Positions 27,909 to 39,054 of a stretch of DNA of 64,000 nucleotides are shown one piece after another (position 1 is the first letter of the stretch; every line of letters begins with the position of its first letter). The position numbers and the translations under genes were made by a program. The stretch is from Sandaracinaceae bacterium (GTDB taxonomy: Bacteria; Myxococcota_A; Polyangia; Polyangiales; JADJQN01). The notes under the pieces were generated by a model, which saw only the letters and a program-made list of their open reading frames with translations, did no database searches and was not told the origin of the DNA. The stretch lies in the NCBI GenBank assembly GCA_016712745.1, contig JADJQN010000003.1:1488001-1552000 (forward strand), in the 5' to 3' direction.

Positions 27909-28862
27909 ATGCACACATCCATGAAGTGGTTCACGACGGTTGCGATTGCACTCGCGATGAGCACGACGGCGGCAGCACAAGATCCCGTCGCTGGCGACGG
28001 AACCAACACCAACGCCGGCTACAACGAAACGCCCAATACCTACGCAGGCGTCGATACAACCACGGCCGCGGGTACTGAGGTCGCAGTCGCTGGCACGACG
28101 TATCCAGTTCAGGTCGGAGCGCGCCCGCTGGTCACGCCCCAGGGCACGCTTACGATTGTGGCGAGCCCCCTCAATCCCTTCCGTCTCGATGGCGGCCTCA
28201 GCTTCACACATGCTGGCACGAACTTCTCGGGCGACTTACCGATCACGCTTTCGACGCCAACCATCGTTTCGATGAACGCTGGTGTTTCGTACGCGCCCAT
28301 CGACAACCTGGAAGTCGGTGCGATGGTCTTGCCGGTTCAGCTCACCAACGGCGCAGGCTACAACAACCCGACGCTCTATGGCGTTTACCGCTTTATGCAG
28401 GGCACGTTCGAAATGGGTGGCGGCCTTGCGCTCTCGCTTCCCGTTCAGTCAGGAACGAAGTTCGGCGTCACGCTCGCATTGCCGATGTACTACCACATGA
28501 GTGCGACCACACGCCTCGAGACTGGCGTCTTGTTCGGCATGTACTTCAGCGATCCAATGCGCAACTCGCTCTACTTGCCGATCGGCGTCACGACGAACGT
28601 CACCGACAACATCTTCCTCGGTGTGCGCACGGGCTTGCAGTTCAGCGACCTAAGTAACGCCGGCGATACCCTCGCCTTGCCCCTCTACTTGCAGGGCGGC
28701 TACACGGTTGCGAGCAGCAGCACCGGTGGTCCTCTTCTCGACCTCGTAGCTCAGTTCGGCTTCCCGACGTTCCTCGCGCTCGGTGCGTCCGATCCGGTCT
28801 CGAAGCTTCAAACGGCCTACTGGCAGCTCACCTTTGGCGCGAACGTCTACCTCAATATGTAG
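27909..28862 (+). CDS. Outer-membrane beta-barrel protein
   Basis: The 317-residue product from the ATG at 27909, which is preceded by a GAGGAGAG site, has a signal peptide ending near AAAQD (about residue 21), then a Thr/Ala-rich segment and a run of amphipathic strands rich in Gly, Leu and Tyr. Strand ends such as YAPIDNLEVGAMVL and MYYHMSATTRLETGVLFG suggest a small barrel of about 10-12 strands, and the C-terminal strand ends YLNM. Family is not recognised. A hairpin terminator follows, so it is a single-gene unit. Confidence 0.75.
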   Translation: MHTSMKWFTTVAIALAMSTTAAAQDPVAGDGTNTNAGYNETPNTYAGVDTTTAAGTEVAVAGTTYPVQVGARPLVTPQGTLTIVASPLNPFRLDGGLSFTHAGTNFSGDLPITLSTPTIVSMNAGVSYAPIDNLEVGAMVLPVQLTNGAGYNNPTLYGVYRFMQGTFEMGGGLALSLPVQSGTKFGVTLALPMYYHMSATTRLETGVLFGMYFSDPMRNSLYLPIGVTTNVTDNIFLGVRTGLQFSDLSNAGDTLALPLYLQGGYTVASSSTGGPLLDLVAQFGFPTFLALGASDPVSKLQTAYWQLTFGANVYLNM

Positions 28863-28891
28863 TCGTCCCCCGTCAGAGATCGTCGAAATGG

Positions 28892-28929
28892 TGCACCGGC
28901 TACTCACGTGGTCGGTGCATTGTTCATTT
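28892..28929 (+). terminator. Rho-independent terminator after beta-barrel gene
   Basis: A 12-base stem (28892-28903 with 28908-28919, two wobble pairs) closes over a TCAC loop and is followed by a T-rich stretch (28920-28929). It lies 29 bases after the stop codon. Confidence 0.75.
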
Positions 28930-28989
28930 AAGCGCCAAAAACCCCAGCGCGTGCGCCTGTAAGTGCTTGAAATCGCGTATTGTCACTTC

Positions 28990-29005
28990 TGGCACTGCAG
29001 CTGCA
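28990..29005 (+). promoter_or_regulatory. Candidate sigma-54 promoter
   Basis: TGGCACTGCAGCTGCA matches the -24/-12 consensus TGGCACG-N4-TTGCA with the invariant GG and GC ten bases apart. It is off at two non-core positions. The expected start point near 29016 would leave a 15-base leader carrying GGAGG before the ATG at 29031. A sigma-54 promoter would need an activator protein, which was not found nearby. Confidence 0.6.
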
Positions 29006-29030
29006 ATGAAACCTGCCGTACGGAGGAATC

Positions 29031-29546
29031 ATGCAGCGTTCACTCACATCGCAGCTCGGCTTAGTCCTCGCACTCTCAGGCGCGACCGTCCTTACTGGCT
29101 GCATGGTCGGATCGGCGCCCGCGACCAGCGCTACAAGCGATGACCCCCTCGAGTATGTGGACGACCTCCCCGCCGATTCCGCCGCGCGCCGCTGCACTCT
29201 TCTGAACGCGCGCTTGGACCACATCGAGGAGTTGTTTCCCGATGCCGCGCTCGGATCCTTCGAGGGTCAATTCGACTCCACAGTGAATCTGCAGATCGAC
29301 TCTACGATCGACGACGATGAGGCGTTCAGCACTGTCGCGGAGGCAAGCCTCGTGAGCTTCGCCTCGGAACACGACATGACCAGCTTCGAGCGCCTGCACA
29401 CGCTCAACTCTCGCTCCTGCATCGCAGGGTCGATCATCGGTGAGTTCAGCGACGGAACCGACCTCTATCGAGTTACCTTGAGCGTGCGCGGCCAATCCAA
29501 TCCGGTCATTGAGTTCTTGCAGATCGAGACCGCCACCGCTTGGTAG
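29031..29546 (+). CDS. Predicted lipoprotein under a sigma-54-like promoter
   Basis: This is a 171-residue protein with signal VLALSGATVLTGC (lipobox LTGC). The mature region has a short acidic Ser/Thr/Asp linker (about 30-45) and an alpha/beta domain with paired Cys (Cys about 55 and about 129). No family was recognised. The ATG has a strong GGAGG six bases upstream. Its regulation looks specific, since a sigma-54-type promoter lies directly in front. Confidence 0.75.
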   Translation: MQRSLTSQLGLVLALSGATVLTGCMVGSAPATSATSDDPLEYVDDLPADSAARRCTLLNARLDHIEELFPDAALGSFEGQFDSTVNLQIDSTIDDDEAFSTVAEASLVSFASEHDMTSFERLHTLNSRSCIAGSIIGEFSDGTDLYRVTLSVRGQSNPVIEFLQIETATAW

Positions 29547-29582
29547 GTTACGCGCTCAGTTCTAAGCGGCTTCAACGCGCCG

Positions 29583-29963
29583 CTACGCTGCCTCGACGCG
29601 CATCGTGAGCGCGGGGTTGAGCATGTAGCCTGCAGGCGTGGTGATGAGCGCGTCTTGCAGGCCCATCTTGCGTAAGGTTGAGAGCGCGACATGCAGGCGA
29701 TTCTTCGCCGCCTTGGGCTGAATGTTCTCGCCCGGCCATCCGCTCTCGACGAGACGTTGCGGGGGAACCGGAATGCTCGGTGATACGATGCGCTCTTCGG
29801 CGAGTTTGCGAACGATGCCGCCCAAGACGCGATGCGCCTTCATGTCTACGAAGCGTCCCGTCGGAAGCTTCATCCAGCGACCTTCGCGTTGAATCACCAC
29901 GATCGGGAGTTCCGCGACCGTTGAGTTCAGCTGCTGCGTCTCAAGATTGGTTTCAATCGACAT
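29583..29963 (-). CDS. Winged-helix DNA-binding protein (OmpR/PhoB-like domain, stand-alone)
   Basis: The 126 residues are mostly one winged-helix domain in the style of the OmpR/PhoB C-terminal domain: LVESGWPGENI, then KNRLHVALSTLRKMGLQDALITTPAGYMLNP, corresponding to the recognition helix and wing. There is no receiver domain, so phosphorylation control is unlikely. It resembles small regulators that pair with unlinked partners. It lies between a lipoprotein gene and the cytochrome biogenesis genes, divergent from the latter by 188 bases, so it could regulate them. This is untested. Confidence 0.72.
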   Translation of the reverse strand: MSIETNLETQQLNSTVAELPIVVIQREGRWMKLPTGRFVDMKAHRVLGGIVRKLAEERIVSPSIPVPPQRLVESGWPGENIQPKAAKNRLHVALSTLRKMGLQDALITTPAGYMLNPALTMRVEAA

Positions 29964-30151
29964 GGGAGCCTCGTTAGGTTTGGCCGCGTCGCTGCGCGGT
30001 TCACCTAGGGCTTGTTGGGTCGCTTAAGTATCCGTCGAAAAATCGACCTGACCTTGCCCTACACGTGGCCTTGCGGCGGTCTAATTTGGGGCCTAATCTC
30101 CCGCCACCGTTGGGCATTTTGCTCGATCGGCTTTCTTTCTCGGAGCCACCC

Positions 30152-32758
<2,607 letters not shown>

Positions 32759-33307
32759 GTGCTACCTCTGGTCTTTCTCACACTTGCCGCAGTGATGTTG
32801 CTCCTCGTCCTTCTGGCCGTGTGGCAGAGCGTTCGCATGATTACGACGTCCGATATCGAAGCCGACATTTCATCGCCATCCGACGACCGCGCGGCTCTAC
32901 TCGATGAGAAGAACGCGCTTCTGCGCAGCATCAAAGATCTTGAGTTCGAGCGCGGCGTGGGCAAGATCGACGACGAAGATTTTGCGCGCTTGGATGCGAA
33001 GTACCGCGCTCGCGCCAAAGATGTGCTGCGCTTGCTCGATGTCGATCTTGGCAAGTGGAAAGCGAAAGCGGAAGCGCTGGTCGCCGAGCGATTGGCGAAG
33101 GCCGGCGCTGAAACCGCATCCGAATCTGTTTCAGTCACGGCCTCGGTTTCGGAGGAGCTAGCTGATTCCGTGCCGGAAGTCGTATCCGATTCGGTGCGCG
33201 AACTATCGTCCGTGTCGGAGATTTCCCTGCTGCACTGCGCGCGTTGTTCGTCGCGCAACGACGCAGACGCTGCCTTCTGCAAGAAGTGCGGGAGCGCACT
33301 CGTATGA
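32759..33307 (+). CDS. CcmI-like membrane protein with C-terminal zinc ribbon
   Basis: The GTG start follows the upstream stop directly. The 182 residues contain an N-terminal membrane helix (about 3-24), a helical segment with LLDEKNALLRSIKDLEFERG (about 45-95) like the CcmI start region, a Ser/Val/Glu-rich linker, and a zinc-ribbon end with CARCSSRNDADAAFCKKC, which has two CxxC pairs. CcmI carries apocytochrome c. The zinc ribbon is not part of the usual CcmI and may bring in another partner. It overlaps the next gene by four bases. Confidence 0.72.
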   Translation: MLPLVFLTLAAVMLLLVLLAVWQSVRMITTSDIEADISSPSDDRAALLDEKNALLRSIKDLEFERGVGKIDDEDFARLDAKYRARAKDVLRLLDVDLGKWKAKAEALVAERLAKAGAETASESVSVTASVSEELADSVPEVVSDSVRELSSVSEISLLHCARCSSRNDADAAFCKKCGSALV

Positions 33308-34572
33308 AGCGGTTCTCCTTTCTAATTCTGATTGCACTTTGCATCGGCAATACGACTCACGCGCAAGATCCGGACGGCGCGCCTTCCGACGATCCGCACG
33401 CAGGTATGCGCACGGGCCCCAGCGAGGGTGACCCGCACGCTGGCGTCGAGGGTGCTCCCCACATGGACCGTTCGCTCGCTACCGCAGAGCCAAGCGCTGA
33501 TGTTCCTGCAGGCTCCGTGCGCGTCACGGTTGTCGATGAAAGCGGCGCGCCAGTCGCGGGCGCCGATCTCAACGTGGGTTCGATGGGCCAAGAAGGTCAG
33601 CGCAACCGCGTCGTACAACGTACCAACGCGCAAGGTGTAGCGACGTTCGCCGGTCTCGCCACGGGCAATGGTCAAGCCTATCGCGTAAACCTCCCGTACG
33701 AAGGCGCGACCTATAGCTGCACGCCTTTCCAACTCCCGCCCAATCAAGGCTACGCGGTGCGTCTCACGCGCCTGCCGCTAACGCGCGAATCACGTTTTCT
33801 CGTGCAGGGCATCGGCTTGATGATGATTGAGTTGCGCGAGAGCAGACTGCATATCTCGCAGCAAGCGCGCCTGATGAATCTGGGCGAAGCCACCTACGTT
33901 TTTCCCGCTGGCGGTATCAACATCGCGTTGCCGCGGGGCTTTCTGGCGCCAGAAGCGCAAGCCGTGATGACCGATCAACGCATGACGGTGACGCCGCAAG
34001 GTTTTCGTCTGGTTGGCTCCATGCCACCGGGCAACGTCATCTTGAGCTGGTCGTTCGACTTACCCATCGATGGCGAAGAGATGGCGATTGAGCAAGCGAT
34101 GCCCATCCGCACACTGATGTATCGCGTGCTTAGCGACGCGGCTCCGGGGATGCGTTTGGACGTCGCTGGATTTCCGCCTCCCGAGATGGTTGAGAGTGAA
34201 GGCCGCAGTCTTTTGGCGACGCAGGTCGAACGTCCCCCCAATCAGCCGCTCGAGCGTATTGAGATACGCTTGCACAACTTGCCCGGGCCAAACCCGGTTC
34301 GTTGGGTGGCGGTCTTCGCCGCGATCGCCGCGCTTGGCATTGCCGTCACCTTTGCCGTGCGCAAGAAGAAGCCGGCTCAGGCCATGACGCGTGTGCGCGC
34401 CGAAGCGAGCGAGACAAGCGTGCTCGACGAGATCGTCCGGCTCGATGCAGAGCGCCGCGCTGGCAAGATCGGACCCAAGTACTTCACGCGTCAGCGCGAG
34501 TTGCTCACGACAGAGCTCGCACTTCTTTTGCAGCGCGAGTCCGAACGCCGTCCCGACGAAAAAACGAGCTAG
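33304..34572 (+). CDS. Secreted/membrane protein linked to the cytochrome biogenesis genes
   Basis: From the ATG at 33304, overlapping the previous stop, the protein is 422 residues. It has a signal peptide (IALCIGNTTHAQ), a linker with repeated DPHAG, and a carboxypeptidase-regulatory-like beta-sandwich (about 70-130, SVRVTVVDESGAPVAGADL). A large second domain follows, then a membrane helix near residues 340-360 and a cytoplasmic tail with LDAERRAGKIGPKYFTRQ. That tail resembles the helical segment in the preceding CcmI-like protein. Role unknown; the coupled operon position suggests it works with the haem lyase. Confidence 0.7.
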   Translation: MKRFSFLILIALCIGNTTHAQDPDGAPSDDPHAGMRTGPSEGDPHAGVEGAPHMDRSLATAEPSADVPAGSVRVTVVDESGAPVAGADLNVGSMGQEGQRNRVVQRTNAQGVATFAGLATGNGQAYRVNLPYEGATYSCTPFQLPPNQGYAVRLTRLPLTRESRFLVQGIGLMMIELRESRLHISQQARLMNLGEATYVFPAGGINIALPRGFLAPEAQAVMTDQRMTVTPQGFRLVGSMPPGNVILSWSFDLPIDGEEMAIEQAMPIRTLMYRVLSDAAPGMRLDVAGFPPPEMVESEGRSLLATQVERPPNQPLERIEIRLHNLPGPNPVRWVAVFAAIAALGIAVTFAVRKKKPAQAMTRVRAEASETSVLDEIVRLDAERRAGKIGPKYFTRQRELLTTELALLLQRESERRPDEKTS

Positions 34573-34574
34573 AG

Positions 34575-36284
34575 TTACTCGGTCGGACGAAACGATGCGG
34601 TGGTAAGTACGACAAGCGCGGAGGCGTCTGGCGCGCTCACACCTTCCACCGTGAGTCCGAAATCGAACATGCGCGACGGCAAAAACCAAAGTTCGCCGCC
34701 GACGCGATGCTCGATCCACGACGTGAGCCCAGCGTTGTACTGAGTTTTTGCAGGCCGGTAGTAGGCGTAGAGCGACAAAGACTCGTTGAATATCGTCACG
34801 CCCACGCCCGTGCGCAATGCGATCGTGTCGATGAGTGAGCCGTGGGCAGCGAAGGCCGCGATATCAAGGCGGAGAAGATTGGCGATTCGTACCGCGCGCA
34901 ACGACGCATAGCCTGCTAGCTGATCGTACTCGGTGTGGCGAGCGACGGTGGTGATGTTGCCGCCGATCTCGGCGCGAAAGAGTCGGCCTTCGTAGGCGAT
35001 GTTGGTTGTGCCGTTGTAGCGCGCGTCGTTTACGCCGCTGCAATTGGGAGAAAGATTCGGATCTGCGACGCGTCCCTGCGTGCAAAGCCAGCCCGTCGGC
35101 AAAAGAGAGGCGAGCCAACGAGAACGCTCTGGCCTGCGGATGTCGAATCGGAAGCTGAAGCGCAAATCTCGGTAGCGAGTCGACATGTCAAACGCGAACG
35201 CCGACAGATCGACCGTTGGAGCTCCCCATGCGTTGCCCGCATCAAAGAATGAAAGCTCAGTTCTCGCTCCGATGCGGCTTTGGCCCGGATAGATGTCGAA
35301 GCCGCCGGAGATGCGCTTCTCGTCGAGACTGCCGTCGAACACGGAGCCATGAGCGAGCACGGACGCGGTCGGTCGCAGCTCGGAGTTCAGATCTTCGTAG
35401 AGTGCTTCGACTCCAAATCTCGTATTGGTGGCTTGAGGCGCGCCCGAATAGAGATTGGGCACCATGCCGCCAAATGCAGCCACGCTGAAACCGCCAGCCG
35501 ATGGCGACCGCAAGCGAAGACCGTCCAGCATTCCCACGTTGGTTGCGGCATAACGAAGGCGGCCGAGCGATGCTTCGAAGTTTCCGGCGGCGCCATAACG
35601 CGCTGCCAACTCGCGAACGAGATAAATGGGGCGCGACGCGGCGCCCGGGCGACTATCCAATCCCGAACCGAGCCACATCTGTGCGGAGACATCGGCGTCG
35701 AGCGAGAAGGGTGTCGACTGAAAGGGCTGCGCATGCACGCGCGCGCGCAACTCAGCGCGACCGTAACCGGCTGTCTGTCCGCCCAGAGGTACGACCATTC
35801 CACTCGTCTCGGAAATTTGAACGCGAACACGACTCGCGTTGCGAAATGCGCTCTCGGTCAGCGGCACGGGCGTGGGGTGCTGTGTAGATGCGGGCAGAGT
35901 CGTGCGAGGCCACTGGCCCTGGAAGGCAGAGAGCGCGCGCGGCTGAGGAAGGCGATCCGCCTCGCTCGTTCGAACGCGAGCGCGGCCAGTTCCTCGTTCG
36001 CCAACCGAGACGCTAAAACGCGAACGCAATTCGATAGCCGCTGTCTGGCTGGTTGCGGCGACCACTGTGTAGCGACGGCGCCCCAGCATGACCGTTGAAC
36101 CGCGGATGAGACCCGCGTTCTCTCCTGGCTCGAGATACGCGCGCTGTCCTGCAACTTCGACGACACGCACGTTGATTCGGTGCGTGGGATCATCGTCGCC
36201 GAGCTCAGGGGCGTCCTGCGCCAACGACGTGAGCGTCCAAGAGTGCAGCGCGAGTACGATCGCGATGTAGCGCAACCATTTCAT
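34575..36284 (-). CDS. Outer-membrane beta-barrel protein of the multihaem cytochrome operon
   Basis: The true start is the ATG at 36284, nine bases after AGGAGG. The 569 residues have a signal peptide (about 1-23), an N-terminal beta-domain with RVVEVAGQRAYLEPGENAGL (about 30-105) of a type common in myxobacterial envelope proteins, and a long run of alternating amphipathic strands ending in the aromatic-rich C-terminal strand typical of barrels. It is the last gene of an operon whose other members are multihaem cytochromes. A porin role, sheathing a haem chain as MtrB does, is therefore attractive, but sequence similarity to MtrB was not recognised. Confidence 0.72.
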   Translation of the reverse strand: MKWLRYIAIVLALHSWTLTSLAQDAPELGDDDPTHRINVRVVEVAGQRAYLEPGENAGLIRGSTVMLGRRRYTVVAATSQTAAIELRSRFSVSVGERGTGRARVRTSEADRLPQPRALSAFQGQWPRTTLPASTQHPTPVPLTESAFRNASRVRVQISETSGMVVPLGGQTAGYGRAELRARVHAQPFQSTPFSLDADVSAQMWLGSGLDSRPGAASRPIYLVRELAARYGAAGNFEASLGRLRYAATNVGMLDGLRLRSPSAGGFSVAAFGGMVPNLYSGAPQATNTRFGVEALYEDLNSELRPTASVLAHGSVFDGSLDEKRISGGFDIYPGQSRIGARTELSFFDAGNAWGAPTVDLSAFAFDMSTRYRDLRFSFRFDIRRPERSRWLASLLPTGWLCTQGRVADPNLSPNCSGVNDARYNGTTNIAYEGRLFRAEIGGNITTVARHTEYDQLAGYASLRAVRIANLLRLDIAAFAAHGSLIDTIALRTGVGVTIFNESLSLYAYYRPAKTQYNAGLTSWIEHRVGGELWFLPSRMFDFGLTVEGVSAPDASALVVLTTASFRPTE

Positions 36285-37222
36285 CGACGCGCGCCTCCTG
36301 GATGGCAGCGAACACAGCCGATGCTGTCGGTCGGTGAGGTGCTCATGCGATGCTGCGCAGCAATCATGCCGGGAGAGTGCGCGTGGCATCCAATGCAGGA
36401 GACCGCTTGCGGTGTCGCCATCGAGCGGTGGCATGAATCGCAGGACGCCCCACGATGGCGGCCGGACTCAATGGGGAAGACCAGCTCGTGATTGCTTGGA
36501 GCGGACAAGCCGGCAATGCTCGGGAACACACTCGCGTCGATCGTTGCTGGCGACCACGACATCGCACTATGGCAAAGCGTGCAGTCCTGGGGGAACGGCA
36601 CGCGCATCGGATCTCCCGGATCTCCGAGATGGTTTGGGTGCGTGGTGGGGCGGCGATACTCCGCGTCATGACACGAGAAGCAATCCGCCGGGACTGCGGT
36701 GTATCGGCGCGGGTCCTGCCGCACATGGCACTCGCTGCACTCGACGAGCGCGTGCATGCCGGATAGCGGAAGTCGAGTGTTGCGATGGATCTCGAACGCA
36801 TTCACTTGATTCCAAGAACGCGCGGAATGACATGTGTCGCAGCTCGAGGACTGACGCCCCGCGTGCGCGTCGATATGACAACCAATGCACTCACGCGTGA
36901 TTGTGCGCGACGGCACATGGCACTCATTGCACGCTGTTTGCCGATGGCGACCGTTGAGCGGAAAGCCGGTGCGCGAATGGTCAAATGCGCCACTGCCGCC
37001 TTCGCCGCCACCTTGGTTCCATCCGTCCACAGAGTGGCAGGTCGAGCAATCCGCATTCTCGATGCCGTTGGGGCGTGCGTTGTGGGGATTTCGCCGTGGC
37101 GCCGATGGCGGCGCTGGCCGTGGAGCGGATGGTGCGCGATCTTGTGCCGAGACGATCGCAAAAAGGCTCGTCGCCGACAGCACGACGAGAACTGCGATGG
37201 CAGCGCGCACGCCCGGCCTCAT
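36281..37222 (-). CDS. Ten-haem c-type cytochrome, secreted
   Basis: From the ATG at 37222, overlapping the upstream stop by four bases, the product is 313 residues with a signal peptide (about 1-27) and a Pro-rich linker (about 30-50). Ten CxxCH haem c attachment motifs follow, among them CSTCH, CNECH, CIGCH, CDTCH and CFSCH. Spacing is irregular with many extra His that can act as second haem ligands, as in cytochrome c3/NapC/MtrA-type proteins. There is no other domain. It probably forms a haem wire in the periplasm or in an outer-membrane pore. Confidence 0.9.
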   Translation of the reverse strand: MRPGVRAAIAVLVVLSATSLFAIVSAQDRAPSAPRPAPPSAPRRNPHNARPNGIENADCSTCHSVDGWNQGGGEGGSGAFDHSRTGFPLNGRHRQTACNECHVPSRTITRECIGCHIDAHAGRQSSSCDTCHSARSWNQVNAFEIHRNTRLPLSGMHALVECSECHVRQDPRRYTAVPADCFSCHDAEYRRPTTHPNHLGDPGDPMRVPFPQDCTLCHSAMSWSPATIDASVFPSIAGLSAPSNHELVFPIESGRHRGASCDSCHRSMATPQAVSCIGCHAHSPGMIAAQHRMSTSPTDSIGCVRCHPGGARR

Positions 37223-39054
37223 GGCGCCGCCGTATGTGGATTCGCATGACAGTCTGCGCACGCACGATAGCCGAGCCGGTAGAGAACGACGTGGGCATCA
37301 TTTCGCAACGTCGTATCGGTATGACAGGCAGTGCACGCGACTTCGCGATGGCGGCCGTCGATGGGATAACCGGTCACATCCTCGTGCGCGAAGTGATCGA
37401 TCTCGAACGTCGAGGTACTGTGACACTCATCGCACGTGCGCACCGGCGCGCTGTTGCGGAACTGTCCCGCGTGGATGTCGTCGTGGCATCCCTCGCAGGC
37501 GTGAGTGACGCCGCGATAGCTCGTGCCTCGACCGGCGCGTCGATCTGTTTCGCTTGGCGTATGACAACTGTCGCAGGTGGTTTGGGCGTGCGCGCCAGTG
37601 AGCGGCCAGATCGAGTGATCGATGTTGGGACGATTCCATCCGAGAGGCGAGTGGCAATGGGAGCAGCCTCCATCACGCATCTCAGCCGCGAACTGATTGC
37701 CGTGTGGGTTGGCATGGCAGTTCACGCACAAACGATCGTTTACGTGCAAGTCGAGGCGCGGGTGCGTATCGCCGTGGCAACCACTACAGCGCGCTGCCTC
37801 GTGGCGACCCTCCAGCGGGAAGCGAGTCTCGCGGTGCATCTGCACGGAGAACGTCGTGGGACGAAAGCCCTGCTCGTTGTGGCAGCGTGCGCATTCGCCT
37901 CCTTGACGTTCGGCGAACTCTCCGCGGTGAACATCCTGGTGGCAACGATTGCAGCGATCGAATTGCAGGCCTCGATAACGGCGATTCTCGACAAAGCGCG
38001 GTTCATGGCAGCGCGCACACGCTACTTCTTCGTGCTCGCCGCGAAGTGGGAATACCGTATCCGCGTGCGCGCGCAGTGCGATCGCGCGCGGCACGCCGAA
38101 CCAGCGGATGCCCGCGTGGCAGGTGACGCAGTTCGTGCCGAATCTCGCTTGATGCACCGGTCGATGGCAGTCGACACAGGCCGAGCCCTGCGTGGGTGCA
38201 ACCGACGTGCCCCGATCGTGGCAAGTGTTGCAGGTGACGTCGGCGTGGCCCGCGGCGAGGCTCAGGCGCGGGTGGCTGTTGCGGGCCATTGTGATTTCGG
38301 TCCAGCGGTTTTCGCTGTGGCAACTCGTGCACGCATTGCCCAAGTGCCCTTGATGCGGGTCTGTGTGACAGCTCGTGCACGCCTGAAACTCGATCCCACG
38401 ATAGCGCGCCGGCGTTCCGTGACACTCGGCGCACTCCACACGCGTATGTGCGCCGTGAAGAGGAAAACGCGTTTGATTGTGATCCAAATGCGTCAGGCTC
38501 ACTTGACGCCAGTTTTGCTCGTTGTGACAGCTCTGGCAGGTGCGGCCGAAACGGTTCTCGTGCGGATCTTCGTGGCAGGACACGCACGCTGTCTGCAGTC
38601 CTAGAAAGGTCGGCGCTCCGCGCTCATTGCGACGACTATGGCACTCGCGACAACCTTGCTGAGCGTGCGCGCCATGCAAAGGCCAGCCCGCATCGGCGTG
38701 GTTGAATCGCTCCATCGCGCCGCCGGGCCAACGCGTGAGGCGCGCGTCGCGCCCGCGATGCTCGACGTGACACTGCGAGCAGGGCCGCCCCCGATAGGAC
38801 GCGCCGTGCAATCCGGTACCCGCGCGCACGCTCGCACCAATGTCTGTGTGGCATTGATTGCAAAGTGCGTCGTTGACCTGACGGCCTGATGAGTGGCAGC
38901 GGGCGCAGTTCTGATCGCCTTCGAGATTCGCGTGTCCCCGAGCGAGGTCGCCGGGCGAAAGTACTTGCGCGTGCGCTTGCTTCGGTGTGGGCAGAATCAA
39001 GCCTGCTGAGGCGGCCAGCGTGCCAGCGACGACGATGAAAAACCACGCTCTCAC
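37219..39054 (-). CDS. 23-haem c-type cytochrome, secreted
   Basis: The GTG at 39054 overlaps the upstream stop by four bases and gives 611 residues. A signal sequence (AWFFIVVAGTLAASAGLILP) precedes 23 CxxCH motifs, about one per 26 residues. Repeated units of the type W/RFPLxGxHxxVxCxxCHG recur, and each is likely to hold a haem with bis-His ligation. This is a large electron-storage or wire protein of the periplasm or outer surface. The dense CxxCH codons also create a long open frame on the opposite strand (36985-38604), which is an artefact. Confidence 0.93.
   Translation of the reverse strand: MRAWFFIVVAGTLAASAGLILPTPKQAHAQVLSPGDLARGHANLEGDQNCARCHSSGRQVNDALCNQCHTDIGASVRAGTGLHGASYRGRPCSQCHVEHRGRDARLTRWPGGAMERFNHADAGWPLHGAHAQQGCRECHSRRNERGAPTFLGLQTACVSCHEDPHENRFGRTCQSCHNEQNWRQVSLTHLDHNQTRFPLHGAHTRVECAECHGTPARYRGIEFQACTSCHTDPHQGHLGNACTSCHSENRWTEITMARNSHPRLSLAAGHADVTCNTCHDRGTSVAPTQGSACVDCHRPVHQARFGTNCVTCHAGIRWFGVPRAIALRAHADTVFPLRGEHEEVACARCHEPRFVENRRYRGLQFDRCNRCHQDVHRGEFAERQGGECARCHNEQGFRPTTFSVQMHRETRFPLEGRHEAARCSGCHGDTHPRLDLHVNDRLCVNCHANPHGNQFAAEMRDGGCSHCHSPLGWNRPNIDHSIWPLTGAHAQTTCDSCHTPSETDRRAGRGTSYRGVTHACEGCHDDIHAGQFRNSAPVRTCDECHSTSTFEIDHFAHEDVTGYPIDGRHREVACTACHTDTTLRNDAHVVLYRLGYRACADCHANPHTAAP

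Noticed and set aside
36985..38604. A 539-residue open frame on the plus strand, opposite the cytochrome genes
   Set aside because: It runs antisense to two proteins with 33 clear haem motifs; the regular CxxCH codons keep stops out of the opposite frame. Its product has no domain.
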